Shown: positions 54,101 to 63,388 of the stretch, one piece after another
Layout: each line of letters begins with the position of its first letter
How positions within the stretch are numbered: position 1 is the first letter of the stretch
DNA from: Roseburia sp. 499
GTDB lineage: Bacteria > Bacillota > Clostridia > Lachnospirales > Lachnospiraceae
DNA length: 64,000 nt
Assembly (NCBI RefSeq): GCF_001940225.2
Contig: NZ_CP135164.1
Span: 2,046,001 to 2,110,000, forward strand
Direction of reading: 5' to 3'
Notes under the pieces: model-generated
Databases searched by the model: none
What the model saw: the letters and a program-made list of their open reading frames with translations, nothing else
Told to the model about the DNA's origin: nothing
Translations under genes and position numbers: made by a program

Positions 54101-55666
54101 TCTTCTCATACAGAAGGATAACATTAAATCCGCTGTGGAATCTTTTACCGGAACCTTAGCAACCATCTTGCCACCCAGTTCTTCTACCGGGACAGATACG
54201 CTATTTCCAAATCCGCTGTTCCATGTAAAAATATTCCAACCTTCATAATCAGCTTCCGGTCTGTCATACTCTACCAGAACGTAACGTTCTCTTGGCGGAA
54301 CCAGATCCGGAATAGAAGTGTATGCCTCTTTGCTGTTAGAAGTAAGGTAGATTGTTGTGTTTTCTGCCTGTGTGGTGTTGTCGTAGGAAATGGTATCATT
54401 CTGCCAATTCCATGCACCTGCACTTCTTGGAATAATTCTGATATTGTCGTAGAAAGGAACCGTTACTGTTGCCTTCAACCAAGTATTTCCATCTTTTTCT
54501 TCTGTTCCAGAGAAAGTATATGCAACTCCTCCTGCACCGCCCTCCTGCCAGAGCCACAAATCTGTAGCATCCGTTGCCATGTGGGTCGGATTAAAATCAT
54601 AATAGTAAATAGTGTAAGTATATAATTTCTCTACTACCGGAATGGTAATATTTTTTTCAAATCCATTGCAAGTAGCTTTAACAGTCGCATCTGTTCCGGT
54701 ATAGCTATTCGGAACAGTCAATGTAGTTCCGCTTACTGTCACTCCCTCAGATACTGGTGTATAAGTAACTGGTACTTCACTCTTGTTCCCTTCACCATCA
54801 TAATATATACCAGTAGATGGTAGAGTCAATACACTATCCTTTTTTATCTGCTTTGCCACATCTACAACCAAGTCTTTGACATATTTGCAAGTGACTTTAA
54901 TGTCATATGACGTATCTGTTAAATCAATTGTAAATGTAACATCTGCTGGCGCACTCACTTCTACACAACGGTTATACTTACCTCCCCAAGCAAGTTCCCA
55001 ACCTTTATTAGCCGGATCCTGTAAGATTTGGTACTCATACTTACCTACAGGAACACTTTCAAATGTAATACTATAGATATTTTCATTACTTGTACTTTGC
55101 ACTAATACATTGCTTGTATCTGTATTATTCCAAGCACTTCCCGCCAATCCAGCGTCTCCAACCAAAACAAAGATATTCTGAACTTCCGCCTCTTTTATTT
55201 CTTGAGTTTTATCAGAATCGGCATACCACACCTTATCACTTGTTGAATAATATGCTGTATCATATCCTTGTGCCGTAATTTGAGCATTCCAGCACTTGTA
55301 TTCCTTTCCTTCTAAATTCACAAACTGTAAACCCTCTACGGTTCCTGATACAGTCACATATCCCCAGCCTGGCAAGTTGTCATCCGCTAGCAATGTAGGG
55401 TATGTAGCTCCCTCTCCCCAGTTAGTTGGTCGAAATGCATGAGCACTATCTCCTGAAACAGTAACATCATTCCATGCATTTACCGCCCAATCTGTTGCAC
55501 TTGTATTTTCTGGTAATTCAAAATACAACTTGACGCTTCCTGCAGCATGCGCCTCCATCTTACCGCCTGGCAATGTCGGAGCCATAGTTACTATCATCGC
55601 CAATGCCATGATAAAACTCAGGACTCTGTTTGCCCATTTGTGTTTTGCTTTTCGCATCCTTTTCAT
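51137..55666 (-). CDS. Cell-wall-anchored multidomain alpha-amylase (GH13)
   Basis: The 1,509-residue precursor has a signal peptide (about 1-41), several beta-sandwich modules of starch-binding type (about 45-750, with repeats such as IYYYDFN and WNSGFGNSVSVPV in the style of CBM25/26), a GH13 catalytic domain (about 780-1,190), a C-terminal beta domain, further modules, and a sortase signal APKTGD with membrane helix and RRKRKKA tail. Catalytic residues are Asp982 (YYRVDTVKH), Glu1011 (IGEYAG) and Asp1077 (SSHDED); DVVLNH is at 901-906. It hydrolyses starch outside the cell while fixed to the wall, as in Roseburia and E. rectale amylases. GGAAGG precedes the ATG. It is monocistronic. Confidence 0.92.
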   Translation of the reverse strand: MKRMRKAKHKWANRVLSFIMALAMIVTMAPTLPGGKMEAHAAGSVKLYFELPENTSATDWAVNAWNDVTVSGDSAHAFRPTNWGEGATYPTLLADDNLPGWGYVTVSGTVEGLQFVNLEGKEYKCWNAQITAQGYDTAYYSTSDKVWYADSDKTQEIKEAEVQNIFVLVGDAGLAGSAWNNTDTSNVLVQSTSNENIYSITFESVPVGKYEYQILQDPANKGWELAWGGKYNRCVEVSAPADVTFTIDLTDTSYDIKVTCKYVKDLVVDVAKQIKKDSVLTLPSTGIYYDGEGNKSEVPVTYTPVSEGVTVSGTTLTVPNSYTGTDATVKATCNGFEKNITIPVVEKLYTYTIYYYDFNPTHMATDATDLWLWQEGGAGGVAYTFSGTEEKDGNTWLKATVTVPFYDNIRIIPRSAGAWNWQNDTISYDNTTQAENTTIYLTSNSKEAYTSIPDLVPPRERYVLVEYDRPEADYEGWNIFTWNSGFGNSVSVPVEELGGKMVAKVPVKDSTADLMLSFCMRRSEPGKDWAKKDGGDHYVNVPANQTVVKAKFVQDQGITEVLPYNTGYQMDGANGKIHFYYRDDVLAANNNLASLNGKVSITVNGTVHDMTYDAATDRFVYDLSGIEPGDYYYYYTINGEKQLDAFNGEKGTYNSEECSKCTYKKYDMTISAEMSQSSMDYNDNNVLKVKCNPAAGQSMAGFEVANASVDLSALGLSSTQAINTELMELSIACKDTTTTGVKTLPVTVTDIYGNVYTTNASVTVTARDKSNGDFDWDEAVIYFAVTDRFFDGNASNNDAYGVGDYNTGEDGGSSYHGGDFAGLNAKLDYLQDLGVNTIWITPIVENIIDNQPDSKTGFGTYGYHGYWASDFTELNKHLGTKEEFKALLDAAHSRNMKIMVDVVLNHAGYGTEDYFNSIVTAEDGSAIDMIRDSGNTVSGDDKLDSLSGLPDFVTENEEVRNQLIEWQTDWMDEFDIDYYRVDTVKHVDNTTWAAFKNSLTKVNPDFKMIGEYAGAGYANTAGELGTGSMDSLLDFDFNGWAKEFLTGGISKIEENLQKRNGAINNTATMGSFLSSHDEDSLQYTLVNESGLSETEAYNLMKVAATLQITAKGQPVIYYGEEIGQAGANNWPYQTNRRDFDWAELEKQKTDSNSIYNHYKNMLKIRNDYSKVFAKGDRATVLQSDADGYEVISRSYGVETLYVGMNITGTAKNVVIPVSAEAGTVLTNLYDGKEYTVSADKKISITIPEAKNGGTIVLGEKKENADVRTVIPVSGNDFTEVIDTINEVEDGTTITIIMPDTDANTAVVPAEVFNAISNRDVTVNIQVSDVATWIVNGNNVKNNVTTPIDLGVTMGSSSIPTNKIKALAGDNNTLEISLAHDGAFGFDASLNLKVGTENSGKYANLYYYNESTGKLEYTQACKVNADGTVTFEFTHASEYVIVFSDTDMNPVLASGTQNTTTTATTQTTTTQTTASAPKTGDTSPIGLYVVLLFVGGAAVVVVTRRKRKKA

Positions 55667-55702
55667 ACCTTCCTTTTTCTATAATCTTGAAAATTTTACC
55701 CC

Positions 55703-55723
55703 TGGAACAAAATCGTCTGTTCC
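55703..55723. repeat. Inverted repeat in the amylase leader
   Basis: GGAACA and TGTTCC flank 9 bp in the 5' untranslated region, about 40 bp before the start codon. It may be an operator or an mRNA hairpin; no CcpA-type site was found. Confidence 0.4.
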
Positions 55724-55830
55724 AAATTTTCTCCATCAAGCATAATAACACATTCTTTTTGTATAAAGTATCGTTTTTTTATGTTTTTATATTGTTTTTT
55801 TATGACATTTGCACCGACATCTACAAAATC

Positions 55831-55878
55831 AAAAAAAGTCTTTCGGCAATCTGCTTTTTAAGACTGCCAAAAGACTTT
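55831..55878 (-). terminator. Terminator of the aspartokinase gene
   Basis: AAAGTCTTTTGGCAGTCT and AGATTGCCGAAAGACTTT pair over 18 positions with one G-T, and the minus strand continues TTTT, 43 bp after the lysC stop. Confidence 0.9.
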
Positions 55879-55920
55879 CATTATTATAGTACTTTTTTTA
55901 CCACTCTCAATACTTTCGCT

Positions 55921-57240
55921 TTAAATCTGTGTCATTACAAAAATATCATAAATTGCCTTTACCGCTGCTTCGAAGTCTTCATTTCTTACACCAATAATGA
56001 CATTTAACTCACTAGACCCCTGGTCAATCATCTTAACATTAACATTAGCATGTGCCAACGCAGAGAAGATTCTTCCTGCTGTTCCACGAGTGGACTTCAT
56101 TCCACGACCCACTACTGCAATCAATCCTAAGTTAGACTCAATTTCAATAGAATCCGGCTTTGCAAGACGATGAATTGCTGCCAAAACTTCCTGTTCTTTT
56201 CCTTCGAATTCTTCCTGATGAACGAATACGGTCATAGTGTCAATACCGGATGGTACATGTTCAAAGGAAATACCTTGTTCTTCGAATGCTTCTAAAACTT
56301 TTCTTCCAAATCCTACTTCAGAGTTCATCATAGCCTTTTCAATATTAACTGCTACGAAACCTTTCTTTCCTGCAATTCCGGTAATAGTATATGCAGACTG
56401 ACGGCAAGTACTCTCTACAATCAGGGTACCTTCATCTTCCGGTGCATTGGTATTACGGATATTAATTGGAATTCCTTCCTTACGAACCGGGAATACTGCA
56501 TCTTCATGAAGTACAGTTGCTCCCATGTAGGAAAGCTCACGAAGTTCTCTATATGTAATTACCTTGATTGATTCCGGATTTTCAATGATTCTTGGGTCAG
56601 CTACTAAGAAACCGGAAACATCTGTCCAGTTCTCATACATATCCGCATGAGCTGCTTTCGCAACAATAGAACCGGTAATATCAGAACCACCTCTGGAAAA
56701 TGTCTTAACCGTTCCATCTTCCTTTGCACCGTAGAATCCAGGTATAACGGCACGTTCACATTTTGCCAAACGCTCTGATAAAATCTTGTTTGTCTTTTCT
56801 GCTTCAAATTCACCATCTTCGTCGAATACAATTACTTCTGCTGCATCAATAAACTCATATCCAAGATAATTCGCCATGATAATACCATTTAAAAATTCAC
56901 CTCTGGATGCGGCATAATCGCTTCCTGCTTTTTTCTTAAAGTTCTCTGCTATCACTTTGAATTGCTCGTCCAAAGATAATGTTAAGTTCAATCCGTTAAT
57001 GATAGAATTGTAACGCTCCTGAATCTTCTTCAATGCTGCACTAAAATCCTTATCTTCTTCTGCCAAGGCATAACATTGATACAGCATATCTGTTACCTTG
57101 GTGTCTTTGGAATTTCTTTTTCCCGGAGCACTTGGTACTACATATTTACGCGCTTCATCAGAACGAATAATATTTCCTACTTTCACAAACTGCTGGGCAC
57201 TTGCCAGTGAACTTCCACCAAATTTTACTACTTTTACCAT
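55921..57240 (-). CDS. lysC: Aspartate kinase
   Basis: The 439-residue enzyme phosphorylates aspartate, the first step toward lysine, diaminopimelate, threonine and methionine. It shows VKFGGSSLASAQQF at the N-terminus, the kinase residues around SRGGSDITGS, and two ACT domains (about 300-439) for allosteric control. It is monocistronic with its own terminator. I looked for a lysine riboswitch in the 200 bp upstream and saw none. Confidence 0.93.
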   Translation of the reverse strand: MVKVVKFGGSSLASAQQFVKVGNIIRSDEARKYVVPSAPGKRNSKDTKVTDMLYQCYALAEEDKDFSAALKKIQERYNSIINGLNLTLSLDEQFKVIAENFKKKAGSDYAASRGEFLNGIIMANYLGYEFIDAAEVIVFDEDGEFEAEKTNKILSERLAKCERAVIPGFYGAKEDGTVKTFSRGGSDITGSIVAKAAHADMYENWTDVSGFLVADPRIIENPESIKVITYRELRELSYMGATVLHEDAVFPVRKEGIPINIRNTNAPEDEGTLIVESTCRQSAYTITGIAGKKGFVAVNIEKAMMNSEVGFGRKVLEAFEEQGISFEHVPSGIDTMTVFVHQEEFEGKEQEVLAAIHRLAKPDSIEIESNLGLIAVVGRGMKSTRGTAGRIFSALAHANVNVKMIDQGSSELNVIIGVRNEDFEAAVKAIYDIFVMTQI

Positions 57241-57439
57241 TTCTCTTTTCTGCAGAATTTCGTTATATCCTGCCTCTCCTTTTCCTTTTTGTGTCTAACT
57301 TGCATTTTATCACAAGATTTCCTATATAGAAACCCGTTTTTTTATTTTTTCTTAATTTTGCTACTGTACCGCGTTACAGTGATGTATTTTTGGGCAGAAT
57401 GTACAGAAAATCCTAGTATATCACTGGTGGAACAAAGAA

Positions 57440-58339
57440 TTAAATTCGTAGGAACGTAAGCGTTATTTTTAAAGCCTCTCCGTCTAATTCTGCCGTCATT
57501 TCTCCCTCCATAGATTCCATCAGCATTTTTGCAATGGTAAGTCCCAGTCCTGAACCTCCCACAGTTCTGGACTGCTCCTGCATATAGAATCGGTCAAATA
57601 AATGTAGTACCTCTTCTTCTGTAAGTCCTCCTGCCGGATTCCGAAATATTATTCTGACATTCTGTTCTGTTGATTCAAAATCTATTTTCCAATAATCTTT
57701 TCCATACTTTATGGCATTTCCAATTAAATTGCCGAATACCCTTTCCAAAGCTTGAGCATCTACCATTACCTCATACTGTTTTTCTTCCGGAAGAGTTACT
57801 TGTATTCCCTTTGTTTCAAAATCATGATAGTAATTCAGTATCTGATTACAGAAAAATCCATATAACTCCGTTTTTTCCAGATGCAGTGCTTCTGTTCTGT
57901 CCTTCATGCTGGCATATTCATACAACTGTCCCACCAGATATTGAAGCTGATTTGTTTTACGTTGAATCACTTCCAGATAACTTTTCCTCTCTTCCTCAGT
58001 AATATTCTTATCTTCCAGAAGTCTTAAATATCCTTTCATAGAGGTCAGTGGTGTACGCAAATCATGGGAAATATTCGCTATCTCATCCTTTAATTCCTGT
58101 TCTTTCTTCTTCACTGCAAGCTGATTCTCTTTTGTTTTTTCCAGATATGTATGAAATACTTCTAAAAACCTTTCCACATCAGAAGAAGGAGAGCCTAAAT
58201 GAAGCTCCCCATTTCCTTCTTCTGTGATGAGCATTTGAAATTCCTTTGTCAATGCCCGTAGGTTTCTCTTATCCAATATAATTTTTACAACTGCTGCTAA
58301 CAATAAAACAACCAAAACTACGATAATTACATTCTCCAC
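57440..58339 (-). CDS. Sensor histidine kinase of the ABC transporter operon
   Basis: The 299-residue kinase starts at GTG behind AAGGTGA. One N-terminal membrane segment (about 3-20) leads straight to HisKA (His92 in ISHDLRTPLTSM) and HATPase_c (GNAIKYG, GGSGLGLTIAKML). With almost no extracellular part it belongs to the intramembrane-sensing type often paired with peptide transporters. It is the last gene of the operon that begins with the response regulator at 60,842 and includes both transporter subunits. Confidence 0.92.
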   Translation of the reverse strand: MENVIIVVLVVLLLAAVVKIILDKRNLRALTKEFQMLITEEGNGELHLGSPSSDVERFLEVFHTYLEKTKENQLAVKKKEQELKDEIANISHDLRTPLTSMKGYLRLLEDKNITEEERKSYLEVIQRKTNQLQYLVGQLYEYASMKDRTEALHLEKTELYGFFCNQILNYYHDFETKGIQVTLPEEKQYEVMVDAQALERVFGNLIGNAIKYGKDYWKIDFESTEQNVRIIFRNPAGGLTEEEVLHLFDRFYMQEQSRTVGGSGLGLTIAKMLMESMEGEMTAELDGEALKITLTFLRI

Positions 58340-58348
58340 ATTCTCACC

Positions 58349-59122
58349 TTAGCGTATTTCCTTTTTCTGGAAACATCTCATACCTATAAACGAAAATACT
58401 ACAATTGCACTAACTGCAGCAATCATACACTTTACAATTCCGATAGTCGTATCCCAGGTATATGCCCGCGCATATCCTGTTACAGTTTCCGTAAGTTTTA
58501 CCTGCATCAGATTATACATCAACATATCACTGATTTCCTTCACCTGTGATATCTTATACGCCAAAATACTCATTCCCTTTGGCACAACAACCAGAATGAT
58601 AATCATAATAGCTGCAGATGTTATACTATTCTTATTCAAAAGGATACAACAATGATAAGCAACCACTGCTCCCAAAAACATAGGAATACATACAAACGTA
58701 CTTCGAATAAAAGTTTGCGATATCTCGCTTCCACTATCTTCTAACAACAGTTTTCCAAGGCCAAAATGTAATCCCATCAAATACAAGTACATCACCAGGC
58801 AAACGCAACTATACACAATTATTCTGCCAAAATAAATCACACTTCGATTTACCCCAAATGCCACAGAATTCTTCATATTTTTCATACTACTGCCATCCAG
58901 CATACTGCATATTACAATAATAATATAAATGAATGTCCCCATTGACATATCAATCATTCCATAAGAATGCCGGGTATTCGCATATTGAAAATGCGGTAAA
59001 TTCTGACACAGATAAAGTATCACATTATATGCAGTGATTAACCCTGTAAAAATTGCAGTAAGGACATATACCTCTTTAGAATGTAAAATCCGATAAAATT
59101 CACTTTTGATATAATTTAACAT
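58349..59122 (-). CDS. ABC transporter permease (ABC-2 type)
   Basis: The 257-residue membrane protein has six predicted membrane segments, with MLNYIKSEFYRILHSKEVYVLT at the start, typical of lantibiotic-immunity-type permeases. It overlaps the ATPase gene by 7 bp and is 9 bp before the kinase gene. The transporter probably removes or senses an antimicrobial peptide; the substrate is unknown. Confidence 0.85.
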   Translation of the reverse strand: MLNYIKSEFYRILHSKEVYVLTAIFTGLITAYNVILYLCQNLPHFQYANTRHSYGMIDMSMGTFIYIIIVICSMLDGSSMKNMKNSVAFGVNRSVIYFGRIIVYSCVCLVMYLYLMGLHFGLGKLLLEDSGSEISQTFIRSTFVCIPMFLGAVVAYHCCILLNKNSITSAAIMIIILVVVPKGMSILAYKISQVKEISDMLMYNLMQVKLTETVTGYARAYTWDTTIGIVKCMIAAVSAIVVFSFIGMRCFQKKEIR

Positions 59123-60060
59123 GCCATACTCCCCCTTTCTGCACTTCCGTCTTCGCCAACCATATTCATATAGTAATTTTCCAAATCAACTGTCTTTTGT
59201 GACAGTCCCAGTAATCCGATACCATTCTGCACTGCCAATTGACTGATTTCCTGTGCTTTATCCTGATTCTCGTAAATATGAATCACATTCTGCGGATACA
59301 CCCGGTATCGCATTTTAGGGAAATTCTGTTCTAATAGGACAGACATCTTTTCTCCATCTGATACTTTCAATTCCAGATAGGTCTGACATTTTTCTTCCAG
59401 TGCTTCTCTGCTGATTTCTTCTAATATTTTTCCCTTATCCATAAAGCAAAAATAAGTTGCAAGATTGGTAAGTTCTGCCAAAATATGACTGGAAATCAAA
59501 ATGGTAACTCCCTTTTCTCGATTCAAACGTAAGAGAGTATTACGAATCTCAATAATTCCCTTTGGATCTAGTCCGTTGATTGGCTCATCCAATATCAGAA
59601 AATCCGGATGATTCAACAGTGCCAAGGCAATTCCAAGACGCTGTTTCATTCCTAAAGAATAACCTTTTACTTTCTTTTCCGCTGCTTCTGACAATCCCAC
59701 CTGCATCAGCAATTCTTCTACACCCTGTTTTCCTGGAATCCCAAGCTGAATCCGATAATACTCCAGATTCTGTCTTCCTGTCAGATTTTCAAAAAACGCC
59801 GGTGTTTCCAAAAGAGAACCCAACCTTTTTCGCTCTCTTCCAATCTTCTGTGACTGTTCTTTTCCAAAGAGCTGGAGGCTTCCTCCATCCCAAAAAGCAG
59901 TTCCTGTAATCATTCGCATCAGTGTAGTCTTTCCAGCACCATTATTTCCAACCAATCCATATATCTGTCCCTGTTTTATGGAAATCGACACATGATTCAA
60001 AGCTACTTTTCCTTGGTATAGCTTGGTCATATCCGAAATCCTTAAAATTTCTTCTTCCAT
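59116..60060 (-). CDS. ABC transporter ATP-binding protein
   Basis: I start at 60,060 (MEEEILRISDM, 314 residues), behind AAGGAGAGG. The nucleotide-binding domain shows GNNGAGKTT (38-46), the signature YSLGMKQRLG and FLILDEPINGLDPKG. The C-terminal 90 residues are the extension of BcrA/SpaF-type ATPases. A promoter with response-regulator boxes (60,095-60,149) lies directly upstream. Confidence 0.93.
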   Translation of the reverse strand: MEEEILRISDMTKLYQGKVALNHVSISIKQGQIYGLVGNNGAGKTTLMRMITGTAFWDGGSLQLFGKEQSQKIGRERKRLGSLLETPAFFENLTGRQNLEYYRIQLGIPGKQGVEELLMQVGLSEAAEKKVKGYSLGMKQRLGIALALLNHPDFLILDEPINGLDPKGIIEIRNTLLRLNREKGVTILISSHILAELTNLATYFCFMDKGKILEEISREALEEKCQTYLELKVSDGEKMSVLLEQNFPKMRYRVYPQNVIHIYENQDKAQEISQLAVQNGIGLLGLSQKTVDLENYYMNMVGEDGSAERGSMAC

Positions 60061-60094
60061 TTTCTTCCTCTCCTTCTGTCTCTTTTCTTTTCCT

Positions 60095-60149
60095 ATTATA
60101 GGAAAAGAGTTTTTAAAAGTCATAAATGAAGTTTAAAGAAAGTTTAAAG
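60095..60149 (-). promoter_or_regulatory. Regulated promoter of the ABC transporter genes
   Basis: TATAAT (60,095-60,100) has a weak -35 (ATGACT), but just upstream AAGTTTAAAG is repeated at 60,129-60,138 and 60,140-60,149. The 11-bp phase puts both on one face of the helix, as for OmpR-family regulators. The boxes overlap the last codons of the response regulator gene, which is the obvious binding candidate. Confidence 0.65.
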
Positions 60150-60842
60150 ATTTGCCAATTTAAATCCTATGCTCCATACGGTCTTAATATATTCTTCCTC
60201 ATCCAAGGCTGCAATTTTCTTACGGATATTACTGATATGCACGCTAACCGTACTGTCTTCTCCTATATAATTCTCTTTCCACACTGCCTGATATATGTTT
60301 TCCTTAGAGTATACCTTGTCCGGATGTTCCAAAAGCAATGTTAAAATATCAAATTCCAGCACCGTAAGAAAAATCTCTTGTCCTTTTACCTGACAAGTTC
60401 TGGCTTCCTTATCCAACACCAGATTTTTAAATTGCAATTTCTGCCCTTCTTTATCTGCACTCTTATTCTTGCAAAACCTACGCAGTCTGGCATTGACTCT
60501 CGCCACAACCTCTTCATTTTCAAAAGGCTTTGTCAGATAATCATCTGCACCCAAATTTAATACTGAAACCTTATCTTCCAAAGATGCCTTGGCCGTCACT
60601 ACCAAAACGGGAATTTCATTTTCTTTTTCCCGAAGTTGCTTTATGACTTCTTCTCCTGAGATTCCCGGAATCATCAAATCTAACAGCATCATATCAAAGT
60701 GTTCCACGGAAAGTCGCAGCAATGCTTCACTTCCGGAATAGGCACTTACTGTCTCGAATCCTTCTTTTTCTAAAATTTTACACAATAATCCGTTGATGTC
60801 ACTGTCATCTTCCACAATTAGTATTTTTTCTTTTTCCATCAT
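60144..60842 (-). CDS. OmpR-family response regulator
   Basis: The 232-residue protein has a receiver domain (Asp55 in LLDLMIPG; Lys in TKPF) and a winged-helix DNA-binding domain (about 130-230, ending in YIKTVWSIGFKLANL). GAGGAG lies very close to the first ATG, so the second (60,839) may be used. It heads the operon with the ABC transporter and kinase, and likely controls the promoter at 60,095-60,149. Confidence 0.94.
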   Translation of the reverse strand: MMEKEKILIVEDDSDINGLLCKILEKEGFETVSAYSGSEALLRLSVEHFDMMLLDLMIPGISGEEVIKQLREKENEIPVLVVTAKASLEDKVSVLNLGADDYLTKPFENEEVVARVNARLRRFCKNKSADKEGQKLQFKNLVLDKEARTCQVKGQEIFLTVLEFDILTLLLEHPDKVYSKENIYQAVWKENYIGEDSTVSVHISNIRKKIAALDEEEYIKTVWSIGFKLANL

Positions 60843-60853
60843 TCTCCTCTTAC

Positions 60854-60893
60854 GAGAAAACCGACCAATGCTTTCGCATTTAGCCGGTTCTCT
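60854..60893 (-). terminator. Hairpin between the chemotaxis receptor and response regulator
   Basis: GAGAACCGGCTAAATGC and GCATTGGTCGGTTTTCTC pair around GAAA with some mismatches. No good T-run follows, so it is a probable but imperfect terminator of the receptor gene. Confidence 0.6.
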
Positions 60894-60921
60894 TTCAAAA
60901 TCATCATTCTTTCAAAGCATT

Positions 60922-62661
60922 TTATACATTTGTAAAATTCTCCGATTCTTCCTTCAGATTTTTAGCAACTGCACTATTCTCCGTCATCTGTGTGCTAACC
61001 TGAGAAATTGACTGTACTAAAGAATCAATGTTCACGGCAGCATCTGTAACCCCTTTCGCACTTTCCTCTACAGCACTATTAATACCATCAATAGACTCTG
61101 TCATCTCTGTCATATTAGACATCACTGCTTTTACTTCCGTTGCATATTCTGCCATATTCTGATCAATTTGAGTAGCATCCTCATTATACTGCTGACCACC
61201 TTCTACAAAAGAGTCATAATCAAGAAGGATTGTCTCATTCACATATGTAATAATCTTCTCCGAAGCATTTACCAAACCATTTACAGACTGAATTACCATT
61301 TCATTAATACTCTGAATTTTATTGGCTGTTTCTCTACTAGAATCTGCAAGTTGACGAATTTCATCTGCAACAACTGCAAATCCTTTTCCAGCTTCACCTG
61401 CACGCGCTGCCTCAATGGATGCATTTAAGGCCAACAAATTGGTCTGACTAGAAATACTTAAAATATCCTCGGTAAGCTGTGCAACCTTTTCTACACTCTT
61501 GCTATTTTCAAGTGCAACATTCATCTCATCTGTAATTTCACCAACCACTTTACTTGTATGTTCTTTATTATCCTTGGCACTATTTTCAAGTTCAACAGCA
61601 CGTGCTTTCATTTCTTGAGCATATTTAGAAATAACTTCTGTCTGCTCTGCCATATTTTGAACGCGCTTATTCACTGCCTCTGCATTTGTTGTAACATTAT
61701 TCGTAGTAGCTGATACTTCCTCCATAGTTGCAGAAAGTTCTTCCATAATAGCAGAAATATCACTTGCATTGTCATTCGAAGTATTCACATTTGTTACAAC
61801 ATTTCCTACTATACCATCCAATACACTTGAATTGGTAATAATCTTTGACATAATATTCTGAAGAGTTTCAATAAATTCATTGATTCCTCTTGAAGAAGCC
61901 CCAATTTCATCATTGCTCTTAATCTCTAAACGCTTGGTTAAGTCTCCTCTTCCTTCATTAATCTCTCGAATAATGAGATGTAACTGCTCTGACTGCTTCT
62001 TCAGAGGCTTAATAACTAAACAATACACTAAAATTACAGTAATTACAAATGCCAATATAAGTATAATAATCAATACTGCCGATAGTATAAAGCTACGTTC
62101 AAAGACTTTTCTCTGATTAGAAACCAAATCATTAATCTGATTATCATTGCCCTCAGTCAACTTATCCAGATTGTCTCCAATCTGCTTAGACCATTCTGTC
62201 ATTTTTTCATTAAAAACTTTCAATGCAACTTCCGGATTCTTGTCTGCAACTGCAAGTGTCTCTATAATTTCCCCTTGAGCCTGTGAAATCACCTCAAATG
62301 TCTCTTCCATCATTTGTTGTTCTTCTTCCGAGAAATCATCCTTGTTCTTCCGAAGTGTATCTTGATATCCTGTTATCTTCTCCGCATAATCGTACAATTC
62401 TTCCATTACATATTTTTTAAAATCCACACTATCAGAAGTACAATATGCCAGAGAAAGCTTCATTGTTTTCTCATATTCAAGATTAATCGCGTCCAATGCC
62501 GTTAAGTTATCCAGCCCTTCTCCGGTAATCTGGGCGCTAGAATGTTGATTCATATTCAATGCCTTTAGTGTAATGATTCCACCAGCTATTCCTGCCAGCC
62601 CTACTATAATCACCGGAATCATAATTTTCCATAATACACTTATGCTCTTTTGTTTTCTCAT
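60922..62661 (-). CDS. Methyl-accepting chemotaxis protein
   Basis: The 579-residue receptor has a membrane segment (about 12-32), an extracellular four-helix-bundle domain (about 35-190), a second membrane segment (about 192-215), HAMP (about 217-270) and a cytoplasmic signalling domain whose hairpin tip reads [25 protein letters not shown]. It signals to CheA and flagella, suggesting a motile cell; no other chemotaxis gene is in the window. AGGAG is 13 nt before the ATG, longer than usual. Confidence 0.93.
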   Translation of the reverse strand: MRKQKSISVLWKIMIPVIIVGLAGIAGGIITLKALNMNQHSSAQITGEGLDNLTALDAINLEYEKTMKLSLAYCTSDSVDFKKYVMEELYDYAEKITGYQDTLRKNKDDFSEEEQQMMEETFEVISQAQGEIIETLAVADKNPEVALKVFNEKMTEWSKQIGDNLDKLTEGNDNQINDLVSNQRKVFERSFILSAVLIIILILAFVITVILVYCLVIKPLKKQSEQLHLIIREINEGRGDLTKRLEIKSNDEIGASSRGINEFIETLQNIMSKIITNSSVLDGIVGNVVTNVNTSNDNASDISAIMEELSATMEEVSATTNNVTTNAEAVNKRVQNMAEQTEVISKYAQEMKARAVELENSAKDNKEHTSKVVGEITDEMNVALENSKSVEKVAQLTEDILSISSQTNLLALNASIEAARAGEAGKGFAVVADEIRQLADSSRETANKIQSINEMVIQSVNGLVNASEKIITYVNETILLDYDSFVEGGQQYNEDATQIDQNMAEYATEVKAVMSNMTEMTESIDGINSAVEESAKGVTDAAVNIDSLVQSISQVSTQMTENSAVAKNLKEESENFTNV

Positions 62662-62767
62662 TTCAAAATTTCAACTCCTTAGTTCCAACTTCTCTTATGG
62701 TTTTCTTATATAACTATATAGTACTACAAAAAAGCATAAATGTCTAGAATTCACTACAAAGCTAATA

Positions 62768-63388
62768 TTACCTATTCAATTTTTCTCTTACTACAATTCC
62801 TGCTATCAACAAAATCACTGTTCCCACTGCCATCCATGGAATAAAGGAAAAATTATCATTCATCATCCGGAATAACGCCAATTTTCCAAAGTATTTACTT
62901 CCGCCAATATTCCCAATAAAATATAGGACGGATACCATATACCCCAACACCACTTGATTGGTAATGCCACTTATACAAAATCCCACGCTTCCCAGAAAAC
63001 AAGTTTCACAAAAGGAACCAATCCACAGTTTTTTTGTTTGAAATTCACTATTGCCCAGATGAAGAATTCCAATAAACACAGTTACAATAAGTGCCAATAT
63101 TACTATCGCCTGAAAAACTCTCACCAGGTACACTTGCCATAACGCCATTCTTTTTGACTTCTCCAACAACCAGACTTCTCGATTCTGTTCCGGCATAAAC
63201 AATGGTGTAAGCAATAATATTCCAACAAATATTACAAACATTTCCATTACCTTTGCAGCTTGCCTAGGCGACAGGTTCCGAAAACTCACAAAAAATCCGG
63301 ACATAGCACAGAAGAACAATGTAACCAGAAGGTGAGGCAAATACTGTTTTCGAAGGAAACTACTTCCTACGCTTAAATATCTTTCCAT
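62768..63388 (-). CDS. Membrane protein, probable ABC-2 permease subunit
   Basis: I start at 63,388 (MERYLSVGSSFL, 206 residues), behind GGGAG. Six membrane segments are predicted. The start lies inside the end of the next gene upstream (63,360), so the two are translated together. It resembles ABC-2 permease subunits but the family is not certain; the ATPase would lie beyond the right edge. Confidence 0.65.
   Translation of the reverse strand: MERYLSVGSSFLRKQYLPHLLVTLFFCAMSGFFVSFRNLSPRQAAKVMEMFVIFVGILLLTPLFMPEQNREVWLLEKSKRMALWQVYLVRVFQAIVILALIVTVFIGILHLGNSEFQTKKLWIGSFCETCFLGSVGFCISGITNQVVLGYMVSVLYFIGNIGGSKYFGKLALFRMMNDNFSFIPWMAVGTVILLIAGIVVREKLNR

Noticed and set aside
57241..57440. Possible lysine riboswitch before aspartokinase
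   Set aside because: The 200-bp spacer lacks the conserved L-box sequences and stems; only a short CTGTA hairpin near 57,365 is seen.
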